The position numbers and the translations under genes are program-made. The notes under the pieces are model-generated. The model was not told where the DNA came from. It ran no database searches and was given only the letters and a program-made list of their open reading frames with translations. Shown in pieces: positions 18,314-26,504 of a DNA stretch of 35,051 nt (position 1 is the first letter of the stretch; every line of letters starts with the position of its first letter). Origin of the DNA: Candidatus Coatesbacteria bacterium (GTDB taxonomy: Bacteria > RBG-13-66-14); assembly GCA_014728225.1 (NCBI GenBank), contig WJLX01000004.1, positions 1 to 35,051 on the forward strand, given 5' to 3'.

Positions 18314-18879
18314 CATCCCTCCCCTGCGTTGATCCGCACACGAGCCGCAGCCGGGGTGCGGTGATCCATGGTTGTCCTGAGCGCTGCTTCGAGTAACATC
18401 GCTGGACGCCGGCCCGGGGCGCCACTCTGATCGGGTAACCTGGCGGGCCGGCGGCTCAACCGTGGCAATTACCGGCTCGCAGCCGGTCGGTTGAGCGGCG
18501 GTCTGTACGAGGCTCAGCACCGAGCCGGTGCGAAGCTGGAAAATGAACGTGAGGTACGGTGCCGATTTCTCTACGCATTCGTTGGCGAACGGCGGATTAG
18601 CACGGACACCTGGTCATGTTGAAGCCACCCCACGGGACGGCCCGCGACAGAGCTCGTGGTGGACGGACAGGACAGCACGGCCCAATTGTTCAGGCCGGCG
18701 TCGGAAAACCAGGCGGGGGACTGGATTAAGCCGGCTCCGAGCTAATGAACCCGGAACTGTTGACAATACTGATCTACGAACAGATTGCAGAACAGATTGC
18801 AGTTTAACTTACCGATAGCTTCTTCTACAACTAATATACATCCAAAAGCCCCCGACGGCAAACATTTTTTCGCCTTTTC
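18314..18879. other. Divergent intergenic region between the FG-GAP gene and rplS
   Basis: About 570 bases without a convincing gene separate the two divergently transcribed genes. Short ORFs here have no ribosome binding site or family features. I note a perfect 7-bp hairpin (18471-18487) and a directly repeated GAACAGATTGCA at 18779-18802. The right part (18740-18880) is markedly richer in A and T and leads into the rplS promoter. A promoter for the FG-GAP gene is not obvious. Confidence 0.5.
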
Positions 18880-18908
18880 TTGCCAGTGGGGGCGAAGTAT
18901 GGTACGAT
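18880..18908 (+). promoter_or_regulatory. Sigma70-type promoter for rplS
   Basis: TTGCCA (18880-18885) and TACGAT (18903-18908) are 17 bp apart, with an AT-rich upstream region containing a T-run. Transcription would start near 18915, giving a leader of about 150 bases. The leader begins with a small TACCC/GGGTA hairpin (18912-18927). Confidence 0.6.
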
Positions 18909-19063
18909 GCCTACCCGCCTTTGGGTAACAAGAAGTGACAAAACGAAGTGCCCGACACACCGCGTCCAACACGCCGCGTCGAACACGAATCGAAGCCGCG
19001 GCGACCGGGCGTCGGCAGAGGCTTTGCTCCAGAAGCGAAGAATCAACGAAGAGGTTTGAAGCG

Positions 19064-19417
19064 ATGCAGCGCATCCAACGTCTGGAACAGGAACAGCTCC
19101 GCGAGAACGTTCCCGCCTTCAACGTCGGCGACACCATCGAGGTGGCGGTCAAGATCACCGAGGCCTCCAAGACGCGCATCCAGAAGTTCCAGGGTATCGT
19201 TATCGCCAAGAAGCACGGCGGCCTGCGCGAGACCTTCACCGTCCGCCGGACCACCGGGACGGGCAACATCGGCGTGGAGCGCATCTTCCCGCTGCACTCC
19301 CCCAACGTCTCCGATATCAGGGTCGTGCGTCGGGGCTCGACCAAGCGCGCCAAACTCTACTATCTGCGCGAGAAGATCGGCCGCGCGGCCCGGGTCAAGG
19401 ACAAGCGCCTTCACTAG
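19064..19417 (+). CDS. rplS: 50S ribosomal protein L19
   Basis: L19 sits at the interface between the 30S and 50S subunits. The 117-residue protein has the full family pattern: PAFNVGDTIEVAVKI, IQKFQGIVIAKKHGGLRETFTVRR, GVERIFPLHSPNV and the C-terminal RRGSTKRAKLYYLREKIGRAARVK. The start at 19064, preceded by GAAGAGG, gives normal length. The frame stays open upstream to 18935, but that part has no conservation and belongs to the leader. In many bacteria rplS follows rpsP-rimM-trmD; here it stands alone behind its own promoter and is followed by a terminator-like hairpin. The long leader could carry autoregulation, which I cannot show. Confidence 0.97.
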   Translation: MQRIQRLEQEQLRENVPAFNVGDTIEVAVKITEASKTRIQKFQGIVIAKKHGGLRETFTVRRTTGTGNIGVERIFPLHSPNVSDIRVVRRGSTKRAKLYYLREKIGRAARVKDKRLH

Positions 19418-19459
19418 CGGACGCCGCGCGTCGACCGCCAGCACCGAGTAGCATCCGAT

Positions 19460-19487
19460 GGGCCACGGCGTCTGACGTGGCCCTTGT
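19460..19487 (+). terminator. Terminator-like hairpin after rplS
   Basis: An 8-bp perfect stem GGGCCACG/CGTGGCCC (19460-19467 and 19476-19483) with an 8-base loop is followed by only a short TTGT. It sits 42 bases after the rplS stop. The weak T-tract keeps confidence moderate. Confidence 0.45.
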
Positions 19488-19539
19488 CGAACCCAGCGCC
19501 GACAACCCGCCGCGACTTTCCCCCGAGCGCCCCAGCGGT

Positions 19540-19545
19540 TATAAT
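19540..19545 (+). promoter_or_regulatory. Possible -10 box giving a leaderless glycosyltransferase mRNA
   Basis: A perfect TATAAT ends six bases before the ATG at 19552, so transcription would start at or next to the A of the ATG. There is no ribosome binding site before that ATG (the bases are CCCCCC). A -35 box is not evident. Confidence 0.4.
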
Positions 19546-19551
19546 CCCCCC

Positions 19552-20847
19552 ATGAACCAGCCGGATCGCCAGCCGCGCCGACTCCTCGTCATCGCCTACT
19601 ACTACCCGCCCTTGGGGATGGGTGGGGTCAAGACGGTCATCCCCTATGTGCGCTATCTGGCCGACTACGGCTGGCGGCCCGAGGTGCTGACGGTCAAGCC
19701 GATCGCCTACTACGCCCATGACAAGGCGCTGGCCGACGAGCTGCGGCCCTACGCCCCGGTCCATCGCTGCGGCTCCCTGGATCCGGCCCGGCTGCTGCGT
19801 CTGGTCAAGGGACCGGGCTACCGGGTCGCCCTGGGGGCCGGGGCCCTGCGCCACGGCGGCCCGCTATCCCGCTTGCAGCACGCCCTGCTGACCCCGGATC
19901 CCAAGGTTCTCAGCGCGCCCTTCTTCTACGCCGCCGGGCGGCGCCTGGGACGGGGCGGGCGCTACGCCGCCCTGTTGGTGATCGCCCCGCCCTTCAGCCA
20001 CCTGGCCCCGGCCGACGCCCTGGCCCGCAGCCTGCACATTCCCTGGATCGGCCATCTGGGCGATCGTTGGGTCGGCGGCTGGGTCAGCGACACGTCGTCG
20101 CCGCTGGCCAAACCGGCCGCCGAGCGCGGCGAGCGCCGGGCCGTCGCGCGCTCCCGGGCGCTGCTCTGCGCCTCGCCCCTGGAGACGGAGCTGCTGCGCC
20201 GGCGCTATCCCGAGCACCGCCGCAAGATCCTGACCGCGCCGCTGAGCTTCGATCCCGCCCTGCACGACCTGGACCTCGAGCCCGATCCGCGACGCTTCAC
20301 CGTGGCCATGGTGGGCACCCATCGGGCCGACGAGGGCCTGACGCCGGTGCTGCGGGCGCTCAAACGGCTGGCTCAACATGGCGGGCGCCCGCCGCTCCTG
20401 CGCCACCTGGGCTCCAACCGCGGACCGACGGTGCGCGAGGTCGCCGCGGGGCTGGGCTGCGCCGAGCTGGTCGAGGAGCCGGGACAGGTCGATTACCGGG
20501 CCAGCCTCGCCGCCATGCATCGGGCCGACGTGCTCCTGTTGACCGTGGCCGGGGACAATCCCCTCGGCCTGCCCGGCCGGACCTCGGACTACGTCGGCGC
20601 GGGACGGCCGATCCTGCTGGTGGCCGACAACCACGCCGCCCGCCGCGTCGTCGAGGGCTACGAACTGGGCGCCTGCTGCCGCCCGGACGAGGCGGAGAGG
20701 GTCTGCGAATTGCTGCGGGCCGCCCGGGACGGAGCCGGCCCCCTGGCTGTAAGTCCACCCGACGCGTCGAGGGAAAGCTTCGCCGCGCCCCGCCGGGCCC
20801 GGCAATTGAGCGAAATCCTCTCCCACTGGTACCCCGATGAACACTAG
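19552..20847 (+). CDS. GT4-type glycosyltransferase, first of a tandem pair
   Basis: The 431-residue GT-B enzyme starts (after ten residues) with LLVIAYYYPPLGMGGVKTVIPYVRYL, the FPP/GG acceptor-side motif of many GT4 family proteins. Later blocks are HIPWIGHLGDRWVGGW, LLCASPLETELLRRRYP, FTVAMVGTHRADEGL, and a donor-site region around LGLPGRTSDYVGAGRPILLVA. It probably adds a sugar during synthesis of a cell-surface glycan. The ATG at 19552 is where family similarity begins, and the usual ribosome binding site is absent (see the -10 box at 19540). Its last 11 bases overlap the start of the second glycosyltransferase, so the two form an operon. Confidence 0.88.
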   Translation: MNQPDRQPRRLLVIAYYYPPLGMGGVKTVIPYVRYLADYGWRPEVLTVKPIAYYAHDKALADELRPYAPVHRCGSLDPARLLRLVKGPGYRVALGAGALRHGGPLSRLQHALLTPDPKVLSAPFFYAAGRRLGRGGRYAALLVIAPPFSHLAPADALARSLHIPWIGHLGDRWVGGWVSDTSSPLAKPAAERGERRAVARSRALLCASPLETELLRRRYPEHRRKILTAPLSFDPALHDLDLEPDPRRFTVAMVGTHRADEGLTPVLRALKRLAQHGGRPPLLRHLGSNRGPTVREVAAGLGCAELVEEPGQVDYRASLAAMHRADVLLLTVAGDNPLGLPGRTSDYVGAGRPILLVADNHAARRVVEGYELGACCRPDEAERVCELLRAARDGAGPLAVSPPDASRESFAAPRRARQLSEILSHWYPDEH

Positions 20848-22135
20848 CCGACCTCCGCGCCGGGTCCTGATGACGGCCTACCACTTCCCGCCCCTGGGCG
20901 GCGGCGGGATGCTGCGGGCCCTCAAGCTGGCCCGCTACCTGCCGGCGTGCGGCTGGCGGCCGACGGTGCTCAGCGCCGACGACCCGGCCTTCCACCTGCG
21001 GGACCCGGCGGCCCTGGACCAGGTCGACTGCCCCGTCATCCGCGCCCCGGCGCGACGCTACCCCAGCCTGGGCCGCCTGCTCGGGCTCAGCGCCTCCAGC
21101 GGCGCCCAACGGAGCTCCGGCGGAACGTCCCCCGGCGGCGGAGCTCTGCGTGCCCGGTTGCGACGCTGCGCCGCCCGCCTCGGCGACCTGCCCGACGCCC
21201 AACGGCGCTGGGCCCGGGGCGCCGCGGCGACGGCCGTCGCCCTGCAGCACCAGCGACCCCACGACCTCATCTGGACCACGGGGCCGCCCCAATCCAGCCA
21301 CCTCGTCGGCCTGCGCCTCAAGGAGCGCTACGCTGCGCCCTGGGTCGTCGACCTGCGCGACAGTTGGACCGTGGGACCTTTCTTCGAGCCCATCTCCGGC
21401 TTCCACCGCGCCCTGGCCCGCCGGCTGGAACGCCGCGTCGTCGAGGCCGCCGACGCCCTGGTCTGCGTCAGCCCGTCGATGGCCGAACTCTACCGCCGCG
21501 CCTTTCCCGCCGCCGCCGACAAGCTGAGCGTGATCACCAACGGCTACGACGAGGCCGATTTCGCCGGACTGGAGCAGCTCAAACCAGAGCCCGCCAGTAT
21601 CGGCTACGCCGGCAGTTTCTACGGACCCCGCCGCCCCGACGTCTTCCTCGACGCCCTAACCCGGCTCCACGGCGAGCATCCCGCCCTGCGCTGGCGCTTC
21701 ATCGGCAGCGCCGGACCCGAGGCCGCCGCCGCGATCGACGACTGCTCCGCCGCCCATCCCGGCCTGCTCGAACGTCGCGGCTCCCTGCCCCACCGCGCCG
21801 CCCTGAGCGAACTCGCTCGCTGCGCGGTGCTGCTGCTGGTCATCGCCCCCCAGCCCGGAGCCCAGACCGTCCTGACCGGCAAGCTGTTCGAATACCTGCG
21901 CTTGGGACGGCCGATCCTGGCCTGCTGCCCACCCGGTGACGCCGCCCGGTTGATTACCGAGCTCAACGCCGGCAACATCGCCGATCCGCGGGACCCCGCC
22001 GCCGTCGGCCGGGCGCTGGCCGCCCTGCTCGAAAACCCGCCCCCTCCCGTCAGCCGTTGCGCCGTCGAGCCCTACGAGCGCCGCCGCCTGGCCGAGCGCA
22101 CGGCGCGGCTCTTCAACGAACTGGTCGACGATTAG
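20837..22135 (+). CDS. GT4-type glycosyltransferase, second of a tandem pair
   Basis: The 432-residue protein shares the overall plan of its upstream neighbour: VLMTAYHFPPLGGGGMLRALKLARYL at the N-terminus, WVVDLRDSWTVGPF in the middle (DLRDxW is frequent in this subgroup), LVCVSPSMAELYRRAFP, IGYAGSFYG, and a donor site around TGKLFEYLRLGRPILAC. The two genes probably arose by duplication and act on successive sugars of one glycan, but the specificities are unknown. Translation is likely coupled, since the ATG lies inside the end of the first gene. An alanine/glycine-rich insertion at about 80-110 (SASSGAQRSSGG) is not part of the usual fold. Confidence 0.88.
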   Translation: MNTSRPPRRVLMTAYHFPPLGGGGMLRALKLARYLPACGWRPTVLSADDPAFHLRDPAALDQVDCPVIRAPARRYPSLGRLLGLSASSGAQRSSGGTSPGGGALRARLRRCAARLGDLPDAQRRWARGAAATAVALQHQRPHDLIWTTGPPQSSHLVGLRLKERYAAPWVVDLRDSWTVGPFFEPISGFHRALARRLERRVVEAADALVCVSPSMAELYRRAFPAAADKLSVITNGYDEADFAGLEQLKPEPASIGYAGSFYGPRRPDVFLDALTRLHGEHPALRWRFIGSAGPEAAAAIDDCSAAHPGLLERRGSLPHRAALSELARCAVLLLVIAPQPGAQTVLTGKLFEYLRLGRPILACCPPGDAARLITELNAGNIADPRDPAAVGRALAALLENPPPPVSRCAVEPYERRRLAERTARLFNELVDD

Positions 22136-22199
22136 TGACGCTCGGGGCCGCCCTCGTGTCTTATCGCTGCCGAGGGACCGCAGACCGCAGGGGCCGGCG

Positions 22200-22265
22200 C
22201 GGTTCTTGCGACGCCGGATCCCCAGCGGGTCCGGCGTCGATGCAAGAACCGTGACGGACCCGCTG
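22200..22265. repeat. Two overlapping, mutually exclusive hairpins; possible relative of the nested palindromes
   Basis: Hairpin A pairs CGGTTCTTGC (22200-22209) with GCAAGAACCG (22242-22251) and then GACGCCGGA (22210-22218) with TCCGGCGTC (22230-22238), with GAT unpaired on one side. Hairpin B pairs CAGCGGGTCCG (22223-22233) with CGGACCCGCTG (22255-22265), 11 bp perfect. Both use 22230-22233, so only one can form. The arm CGGTTCTTGC and the one-sided extra AT resemble the large palindromic elements. Confidence 0.6.
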
Positions 22266-22283
22266 AAACGGCGGAGATTGACA

Positions 22284-22313
22284 AAACGGCGGGGTCGCCG
22301 GACCCCGTCGTTT
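22284..22313 (+). terminator. Probable terminator of the glycosyltransferase pair
   Basis: A 13-bp stem with one G-U pair (22284-22296 and 22301-22313, core GGCGGGGTC/GACCCCGTC) and a 4-base loop ends in TTT, followed by GAGTT. It is the last strong hairpin after the tandem glycosyltransferases. The T-tract is partly inside the stem. From here to 22518 I see no gene; an open frame at 22326-22601 has no recognisable features. Confidence 0.5.
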
Positions 22314-22518
22314 GAGTTATCAACCTCAGTTAGCCTGAACGAAGTAGAACTGACCGGCTGCGACAGGTTGCCCGGAGACTCGGGATTGCTCGAGCTGCAC
22401 TACCATCAGCAAGGCAGTACCTACCGAACAGGCCGCTTGTCGAGGACCTAGCGGCTTCAGTTGGTGTCGAAACAGGCTCCCCGTCGTCGGCTCAATCAAG
22501 GGGACTGCACCAGCATAT

Positions 22519-22556
22519 TGTAACTGGGCGGTCCTGCTCTGGACCGCCCAGTTACA
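22519..22556. terminator. Perfect 16-bp hairpin at the end of the ten-gene minus-strand run
   Basis: The arms TGTAACTGGGCGGTCC (22519-22534) and GGACCGCCCAGTTACA (22541-22556) pair perfectly around TGCTCT. It lies 46 bases after the stop of the O-methyltransferase gene, where the long minus-strand transcript should end. There is no T-run on either side, so it may be a processing or stability hairpin and not a true intrinsic terminator. Its GGGCGGTCC core resembles the GGGCGGACC hairpin at 5141-5161. Confidence 0.5.
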
Positions 22557-22602
22557 GTTGAGCGCGGTCAACCGAGGCCAGGCCTCGCCGCCGACCGCCA
22601 CT

Positions 22603-23265
22603 TCAGCGCTTGCGGGCCAGCAGCAGGCCGTCGGCGACGGGGATCAGTGTCATCGTCACCCGCTCGTCGTCGCGCACCTTGCGGTTGAGCCGGCCGATGG
22701 CCGCGACGGTGGGGTCTGTGTTCTCCGGATCGGCCACCCGGCCGCCCCAGAGGGCGTTGTCGACGACGATCAGCCCGCCCCGGCGCAGCAGGTGCAGCGC
22801 CTCTTCGTAATAGTGGTCCTCGTTGTCTTTGTCGGCGTCGATGAACACCAAATCGAACCCGCCGTCGCGGCCCTCGGCGCGCAGGGCGGCCAGTCCGGCG
22901 GCGGCCTCGCCCAGCCGCAGCTCGAGGCGTTCCCCCACACCCGCCCGGGCCCAGTAGCGCCGGGCGACGGCGGTGTACTCGGCGCTCTTGTCGAGGCAGA
23001 CGATCCTGCCGTCCGGCGGCAGAGCGAGGGCCATCGAGAGCGAGCTGTAGCCGGTGAAGGTGCCCAGCTCGAGAATCCGGCGGGCGCCGGTCAGTTCGAC
23101 CAGCAGAGCCATGAAGCGGCCCTGGACCGGCGAGATCTGCATATCGGGATTGTCCAGCGCGGCGGTCTCGGCGCGCAGCTCGGCCAGCAGGGGCGGCTCG
23201 CGCAGGGTCTGCTCGAGCAGGTAGCGCCAGATCCGCTCGGTGATCTGAATGGTGCGGCGGCTCAT
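22603..23265 (-). CDS. SAM-dependent O-methyltransferase (catechol/caffeoyl-CoA type)
   Basis: The 220-residue protein is a compact class I methyltransferase. The SAM-binding motif is ILELGTFTGYSSLSMAL, followed by DGRIVCLDKSAEYTAVA and by FDLVFIDADKDNEDHYYEEAL and GGLIVVDNALWGGRVADP. The DADK and DN residues are the metal ligands of the divalent-cation-dependent O-methyltransferase_3 family. The N-terminal helix with QTLREPPLLAELR is also typical. The substrate is probably a small catechol-like molecule, but bacterial members vary. It overlaps the secreted-protein gene by four bases (ATGA) and is the last gene of the long minus-strand run. Confidence 0.92.
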   Translation of the reverse strand: MSRRTIQITERIWRYLLEQTLREPPLLAELRAETAALDNPDMQISPVQGRFMALLVELTGARRILELGTFTGYSSLSMALALPPDGRIVCLDKSAEYTAVARRYWARAGVGERLELRLGEAAAGLAALRAEGRDGGFDLVFIDADKDNEDHYYEEALHLLRRGGLIVVDNALWGGRVADPENTDPTVAAIGRLNRKVRDDERVTMTLIPVADGLLLARKR

Positions 23266-24035
23266 CGATCCTCCAGTTCGCGGCGTAGACGCTCTAGGCC
23301 TGCATCGCGCTCCTCAGGGTCCATGCTGCGCAACTCCGCGAGACGCAGCCCGAGGATGTCGGCCAGGATGACGGCGGCGTAATCGCAGACCCGGTGGGCG
23401 TACATCGAGCCCAGGGTGGCCTCCTCGGAGCCCTCGATGAAGACCGCGGTCTCGTCGTCCAGCAGCAGGGCGAGTTCCGCAACGACGGCCCGGCCGTAGC
23501 CGGCCAAACGGCCGGCCAGGCTGTCCGTATAAACCAATCCGTCCTCACCGTAGAGATAGAGCATCCAGTGGTTGTGGGTCACATCGGCGCGCAGGCGCTG
23601 GAGCAGGTAGGCGCGCTCGGTCAGCACCTCGAAGGCCAGGCGGTCAGCGCCGTAGTCGTTGCGCCACTCCAGGCGGTAGCGACCGAGGGGCTCGAGGTCG
23701 AACAGTTCGCCCAGCTCGATCACGGCGGCGCCCCAGTGACCGGCCTCGACCACCGCGGGATGCTCGGCCGGCTCGAGCAGCTCCGCGCCGGAGAGACGAA
23801 TCTCGGTGTGGTCCGGGGTTTCCAGGATCAGGGGCGCGGTACCCCAGACGACCTCGGCCGGCAGTTCCTCCGCTCCGGTGTTGTGGAACTGCAAGCGGAT
23901 GCTGAGACCGTCGACGGGCGAGAGGACGGGCTCCGGCGGACCCCAACAGGGCTGGATGATCAGCGGGCCGTCGACGGCGCAGGCCGCGGAGGCGAGGGCC
24001 AGGAACAGGACGAGGGCGCTGCATCTAGGCATCAC
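23262..24035 (-). CDS. Secreted protein of unknown function
   Basis: This 257-residue protein has a clear signal peptide (MMPRCSALVLFLALASAACAVD), whose Cys could make it a lipoprotein, although the lipobox is not ideal. Residues 20-135 look like an Ig-like beta domain (IRLQFHNTGAEELPAEVVW, GRYRLEWRNDYG), of the kind that limits hydrogen-bonded ligands or proteases. The C-terminal half is helical and acidic (SMDPEERDAGLERLRRELEDR). I recognise no family. It overlaps the PHP gene by 11 bases and the methyltransferase gene by four, so it is part of the same transcript. It acts outside the cytoplasm, unlike its two neighbours. Confidence 0.75.
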   Translation of the reverse strand: MMPRCSALVLFLALASAACAVDGPLIIQPCWGPPEPVLSPVDGLSIRLQFHNTGAEELPAEVVWGTAPLILETPDHTEIRLSGAELLEPAEHPAVVEAGHWGAAVIELGELFDLEPLGRYRLEWRNDYGADRLAFEVLTERAYLLQRLRADVTHNHWMLYLYGEDGLVYTDSLAGRLAGYGRAVVAELALLLDDETAVFIEGSEEATLGSMYAHRVCDYAAVILADILGLRLAELRSMDPEERDAGLERLRRELEDR

Positions 24036-25140
24036 GGCCTCCCGGGAAAAAGCGCAGGGCGTTGGTGAACACCCAGGGCTTGGGGGCGCCGAGGCGGCGG
24101 CGGTGGACCTCGAGGCGGTAGGCTCCGGGTTGGCGAACGGTATGGTAGAGGCGGCGGGCCTTACGCCGCTTGACGATCCGCCCGTCGCCGACCAGGGTCA
24201 GGCGGGCGGCGGCGGGCAGCTCGACGAAGATCGTCCAGGGGCCGTCGTCGACGTCAGCCGTCGCGCCGAGCTCGAGGCGGTCGCCCCGGGGGTTCTCGGC
24301 CCAGACCCGCGCGCCCCGGGAGTCCCACCAGTAGTCCTGGGCGATGAAGCTGCGTCCGGCGACCAGGCAGTCCAGCAAGCGACGCTCGGCCGCCGCGGCC
24401 TCGAGCTGCCCCAGCGGTTCGCAGAAGGCGTGGGTGTGCATCGTCGCCAGGGCCAGGGGATAGGGCAGCAGGGGCACCTTGAAGCCGAAGACGTTGTAGG
24501 GGCGGCCGTGGTTGTCGTTGCAGCCGACGACGGGAGCCGGCCCTTGGCGCAACTGCTCGTCCCAGCGCAGCAGGGTCATCCGCTTGGGACCCTTGAGCAC
24601 CCAGGCCGGGAACAGCACGGCCTGCAGCGCCGAGGGCAACCCGCGCAGGTGGTCCTGCCAGTCAGTCATCAGGTCCCAGATGTCGACCAGATCGTAACCG
24701 GTGACGCTCCAGTCGCGCCAGGCGTAGCAGCCGATGCCGAAGCGCTCGTTGCCGCGGTGGTCGGGATGGGCGATGACGCCGACGCCGCCGTGTCTATTCA
24801 CTTCACGGATAAACCCCGCGGGCGGTAGCTGGGACAAATCCTCGGGACCGTCGTAGCCCAGGGCCAGGTAGTGGTTCTGGTCGGGGGTGATCTCGTCGCC
24901 GACGCAGAGCAGCAGGGATTGCCGGTCGCCGGGGCGCTCGACCCGGCGGGGACCGTCGTCGCCGGCGACGTACCAACCGTCCCAGCCGTCGCGCCGCGGC
25001 TGGAGGGTGTCGTGATCGGTGAGGATGATGAAATCGAGCCCAAGTTCCAGCCCGCAGGCGATGATCCGCCCCACGGACCAGGCGCCGTCGGAGTAGGTCG
25101 AGTGGAGGTGGATGACACCGCTGTACTCGCGCAGGCTCAC
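24025..25140 (-). CDS. PHP-domain metal-dependent hydrolase
   Basis: The 371-residue protein starts at GTG 25140, which shares one base with the stop of the Yip1-like gene. It reads VSLREYSGVIHLHSTYSDGA, giving the first PHP metal motif HxHxxxSDG at once. The other motifs are IILTDHDT, VIAHPDHRGN and GCNDNHG. PHP proteins are trinuclear metal phosphoesterases, often acting on nucleotides, phosphosugars or nucleic acids. The last 100 residues (LELGATADVDDGPWTIFVELP, YRLEVHRRR) look like a beta domain, as in CehA/McbA-like two-domain PHP proteins. The substrate is unknown. An extension of the frame to 25338 runs inside the neighbouring gene and is not used. Confidence 0.87.
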   Translation of the reverse strand: MSLREYSGVIHLHSTYSDGAWSVGRIIACGLELGLDFIILTDHDTLQPRRDGWDGWYVAGDDGPRRVERPGDRQSLLLCVGDEITPDQNHYLALGYDGPEDLSQLPPAGFIREVNRHGGVGVIAHPDHRGNERFGIGCYAWRDWSVTGYDLVDIWDLMTDWQDHLRGLPSALQAVLFPAWVLKGPKRMTLLRWDEQLRQGPAPVVGCNDNHGRPYNVFGFKVPLLPYPLALATMHTHAFCEPLGQLEAAAAERRLLDCLVAGRSFIAQDYWWDSRGARVWAENPRGDRLELGATADVDDGPWTIFVELPAAARLTLVGDGRIVKRRKARRLYHTVRQPGAYRLEVHRRRLGAPKPWVFTNALRFFPGGRDA

Positions 25141-25880
25141 TACATCGGACCGCCGAAGATGAAACTCAGGCCGTACATCGCCGCGGCCCAGATCGCCCAC
25201 AACACCCCGACGATGCCGAAGGCTTTCTTCTTCGGGATATCGACGATCTCGCTCAGGGCCACGGTGTAGAGGAACACCGTCCAGATGGAAAACAGGTCGA
25301 TCCGGTCGGCCAGCGATCTCAGCAGCCGCATGTACCATTCGGTCTGTCCCGGCGGAATCAACACCCCCAGGCTGGTCCCGGTGTGGAAGCTCCCCGTCAC
25401 CCGGAACAGGATCACGTGGACGATGCTCGAGGCGGCGTAGGTCACCAGCCCCAGGGAGGCGACGGCCAGGCCGCGTTTGAAGCCCAAGTGGCGGCCGGTT
25501 ACGCCGACGGCGACGTTGAGCGCCCCGGCCGCGGCCAGCAGGTAGAGGGTGATCTGGACCAGGGGCACGCCGAAGAAGAAGACGTAGAACAACGGACCCC
25601 GGCCGATCTGTTCGCGCCGCTGCTGCAGCATCTCCAGTTGCTGCTCCGGGATCTCGTCGCGGTGCTCGGCGATGTAATCATCGATCTGCTGCCGGCCCTG
25701 CTCGATCGCCATGTCCATGATGAAGACCGAGGCGCCCAGGGCGACGACCACGCAGACCAGGGCGAAGACGAACCAGCGCGGACGCTCCTTGAGCGCGCCG
25801 AAGGCGTCCTCGGGCGCCGTCACGGCGTCCAGCAACTGGTTCAGCGGGTTCTTGTAGCTGACCGGGGTTTCATTGTCCAT
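25140..25880 (-). CDS. Yip1-like integral membrane protein
   Basis: This protein of 246 residues begins with NPLNQLLDAVTAPEDAFGALKERPRW, the usual lead-in of bacterial YIP1-domain proteins. About five membrane segments follow (near 37-57, 97-122, 135-160, 195-215 and 222-243). A soluble glutamine-rich loop (IEQGRQQIDDYIAEHRDEIPEQQLEMLQ, given here in part) lies between the first two. Bacterial members have no firmly known role; some are linked to envelope or membrane organisation. The ATG at 25880 has AAAGGTG at a good distance; a GTG at 25889 overlaps that site. Its stop overlaps the PHP start. Confidence 0.8.
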   Translation of the reverse strand: MDNETPVSYKNPLNQLLDAVTAPEDAFGALKERPRWFVFALVCVVVALGASVFIMDMAIEQGRQQIDDYIAEHRDEIPEQQLEMLQQRREQIGRGPLFYVFFFGVPLVQITLYLLAAAGALNVAVGVTGRHLGFKRGLAVASLGLVTYAASSIVHVILFRVTGSFHTGTSLGVLIPPGQTEWYMRLLRSLADRIDLFSIWTVFLYTVALSEIVDIPKKKAFGIVGVLWAIWAAAMYGLSFIFGGPM

Positions 25881-25958
25881 CGCACGCACCTTTCGCTTGC
25901 GGTCGTAATCGGCTGGGAGCGCAAGACCCGCGCCGCTCTCCGGCGCACCGTCCGCGCG

Positions 25959-26501
25959 TCAACTCCAGATCAGGGGCAGGGGGGTCAGGGCCCAGGCGGG
26001 CAGGAAGCCGCTGAGGTTGACCACCCAGAGGATCAGGACGCTGTAAGCCCCGGCGACGAGATCGTCGATCATGATCCCCCAGCCGCCGGGCAGCTTCTCC
26101 GCCGGCCGCGCCGGCCAGACCTTGGCGATGTCGAAGAAGCGGAACAGCAAAAAGGCCAGCGCCAGGTTGAACCACGTCCGCGGCAGATAGCTCAGCACCA
26201 GCAGCATCACCGCCCCCTCGTCGACGGTGGCCTGGGAGGGATCCGGGTGCTCGTAGCGCTCGGCCAGCCAGCCGCAGGCCGGCACGCCGAGCAGGAACAG
26301 CAGTGCCCCCAGGGCCGGCACCAGCCAGGGCAGCTCCGGCGGCAAAACGACGTAGACGGCGCAGGCCGCCAGACTGGCCACGGTTCCCGAGGCGACGGGG
26401 AAGTAGCCCGTCAGGCCGAAGGAGCCGAGCAGCACGGCGGGGAGCTGGACGAGGCGCAGCTTGGGCGGTTTCTTCAGCTTGGTGCGCTTGATAATGCTCA
26501 T
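25959..26501 (-). CDS. pgpA: Phosphatidylglycerophosphatase A
   Basis: PgpA removes the phosphate from phosphatidylglycerol-phosphate to give phosphatidylglycerol, at the inner membrane. The 180-residue length is normal for the family. Signature blocks are FPVASGTVASLAA, ATVDEGAVMLLVL (family vDE), LFRFFDIAKVWPARP and GGWGIMIDDLVAG, where the paired Asp residues bind metal. Four membrane segments are visible. A GGGGA site lies eight bases before the ATG at 26501, inside the end of the PLD-like gene, whose stop is three bases upstream. The enzyme of the preceding step, PgsA, is encoded 1.1 kb upstream, separated from pgpA only by that PLD-like gene. Confidence 0.93.
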   Translation of the reverse strand: MSIIKRTKLKKPPKLRLVQLPAVLLGSFGLTGYFPVASGTVASLAACAVYVVLPPELPWLVPALGALLFLLGVPACGWLAERYEHPDPSQATVDEGAVMLLVLSYLPRTWFNLALAFLLFRFFDIAKVWPARPAEKLPGGWGIMIDDLVAGAYSVLILWVVNLSGFLPAWALTPLPLIWS

Positions 26502-26504
26502 GGC

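Noticed and set aside
18528-18818. Plus-strand open frame of 96 codons before rplS
   Set aside because: No ribosome binding site or conserved feature; composition looks random.
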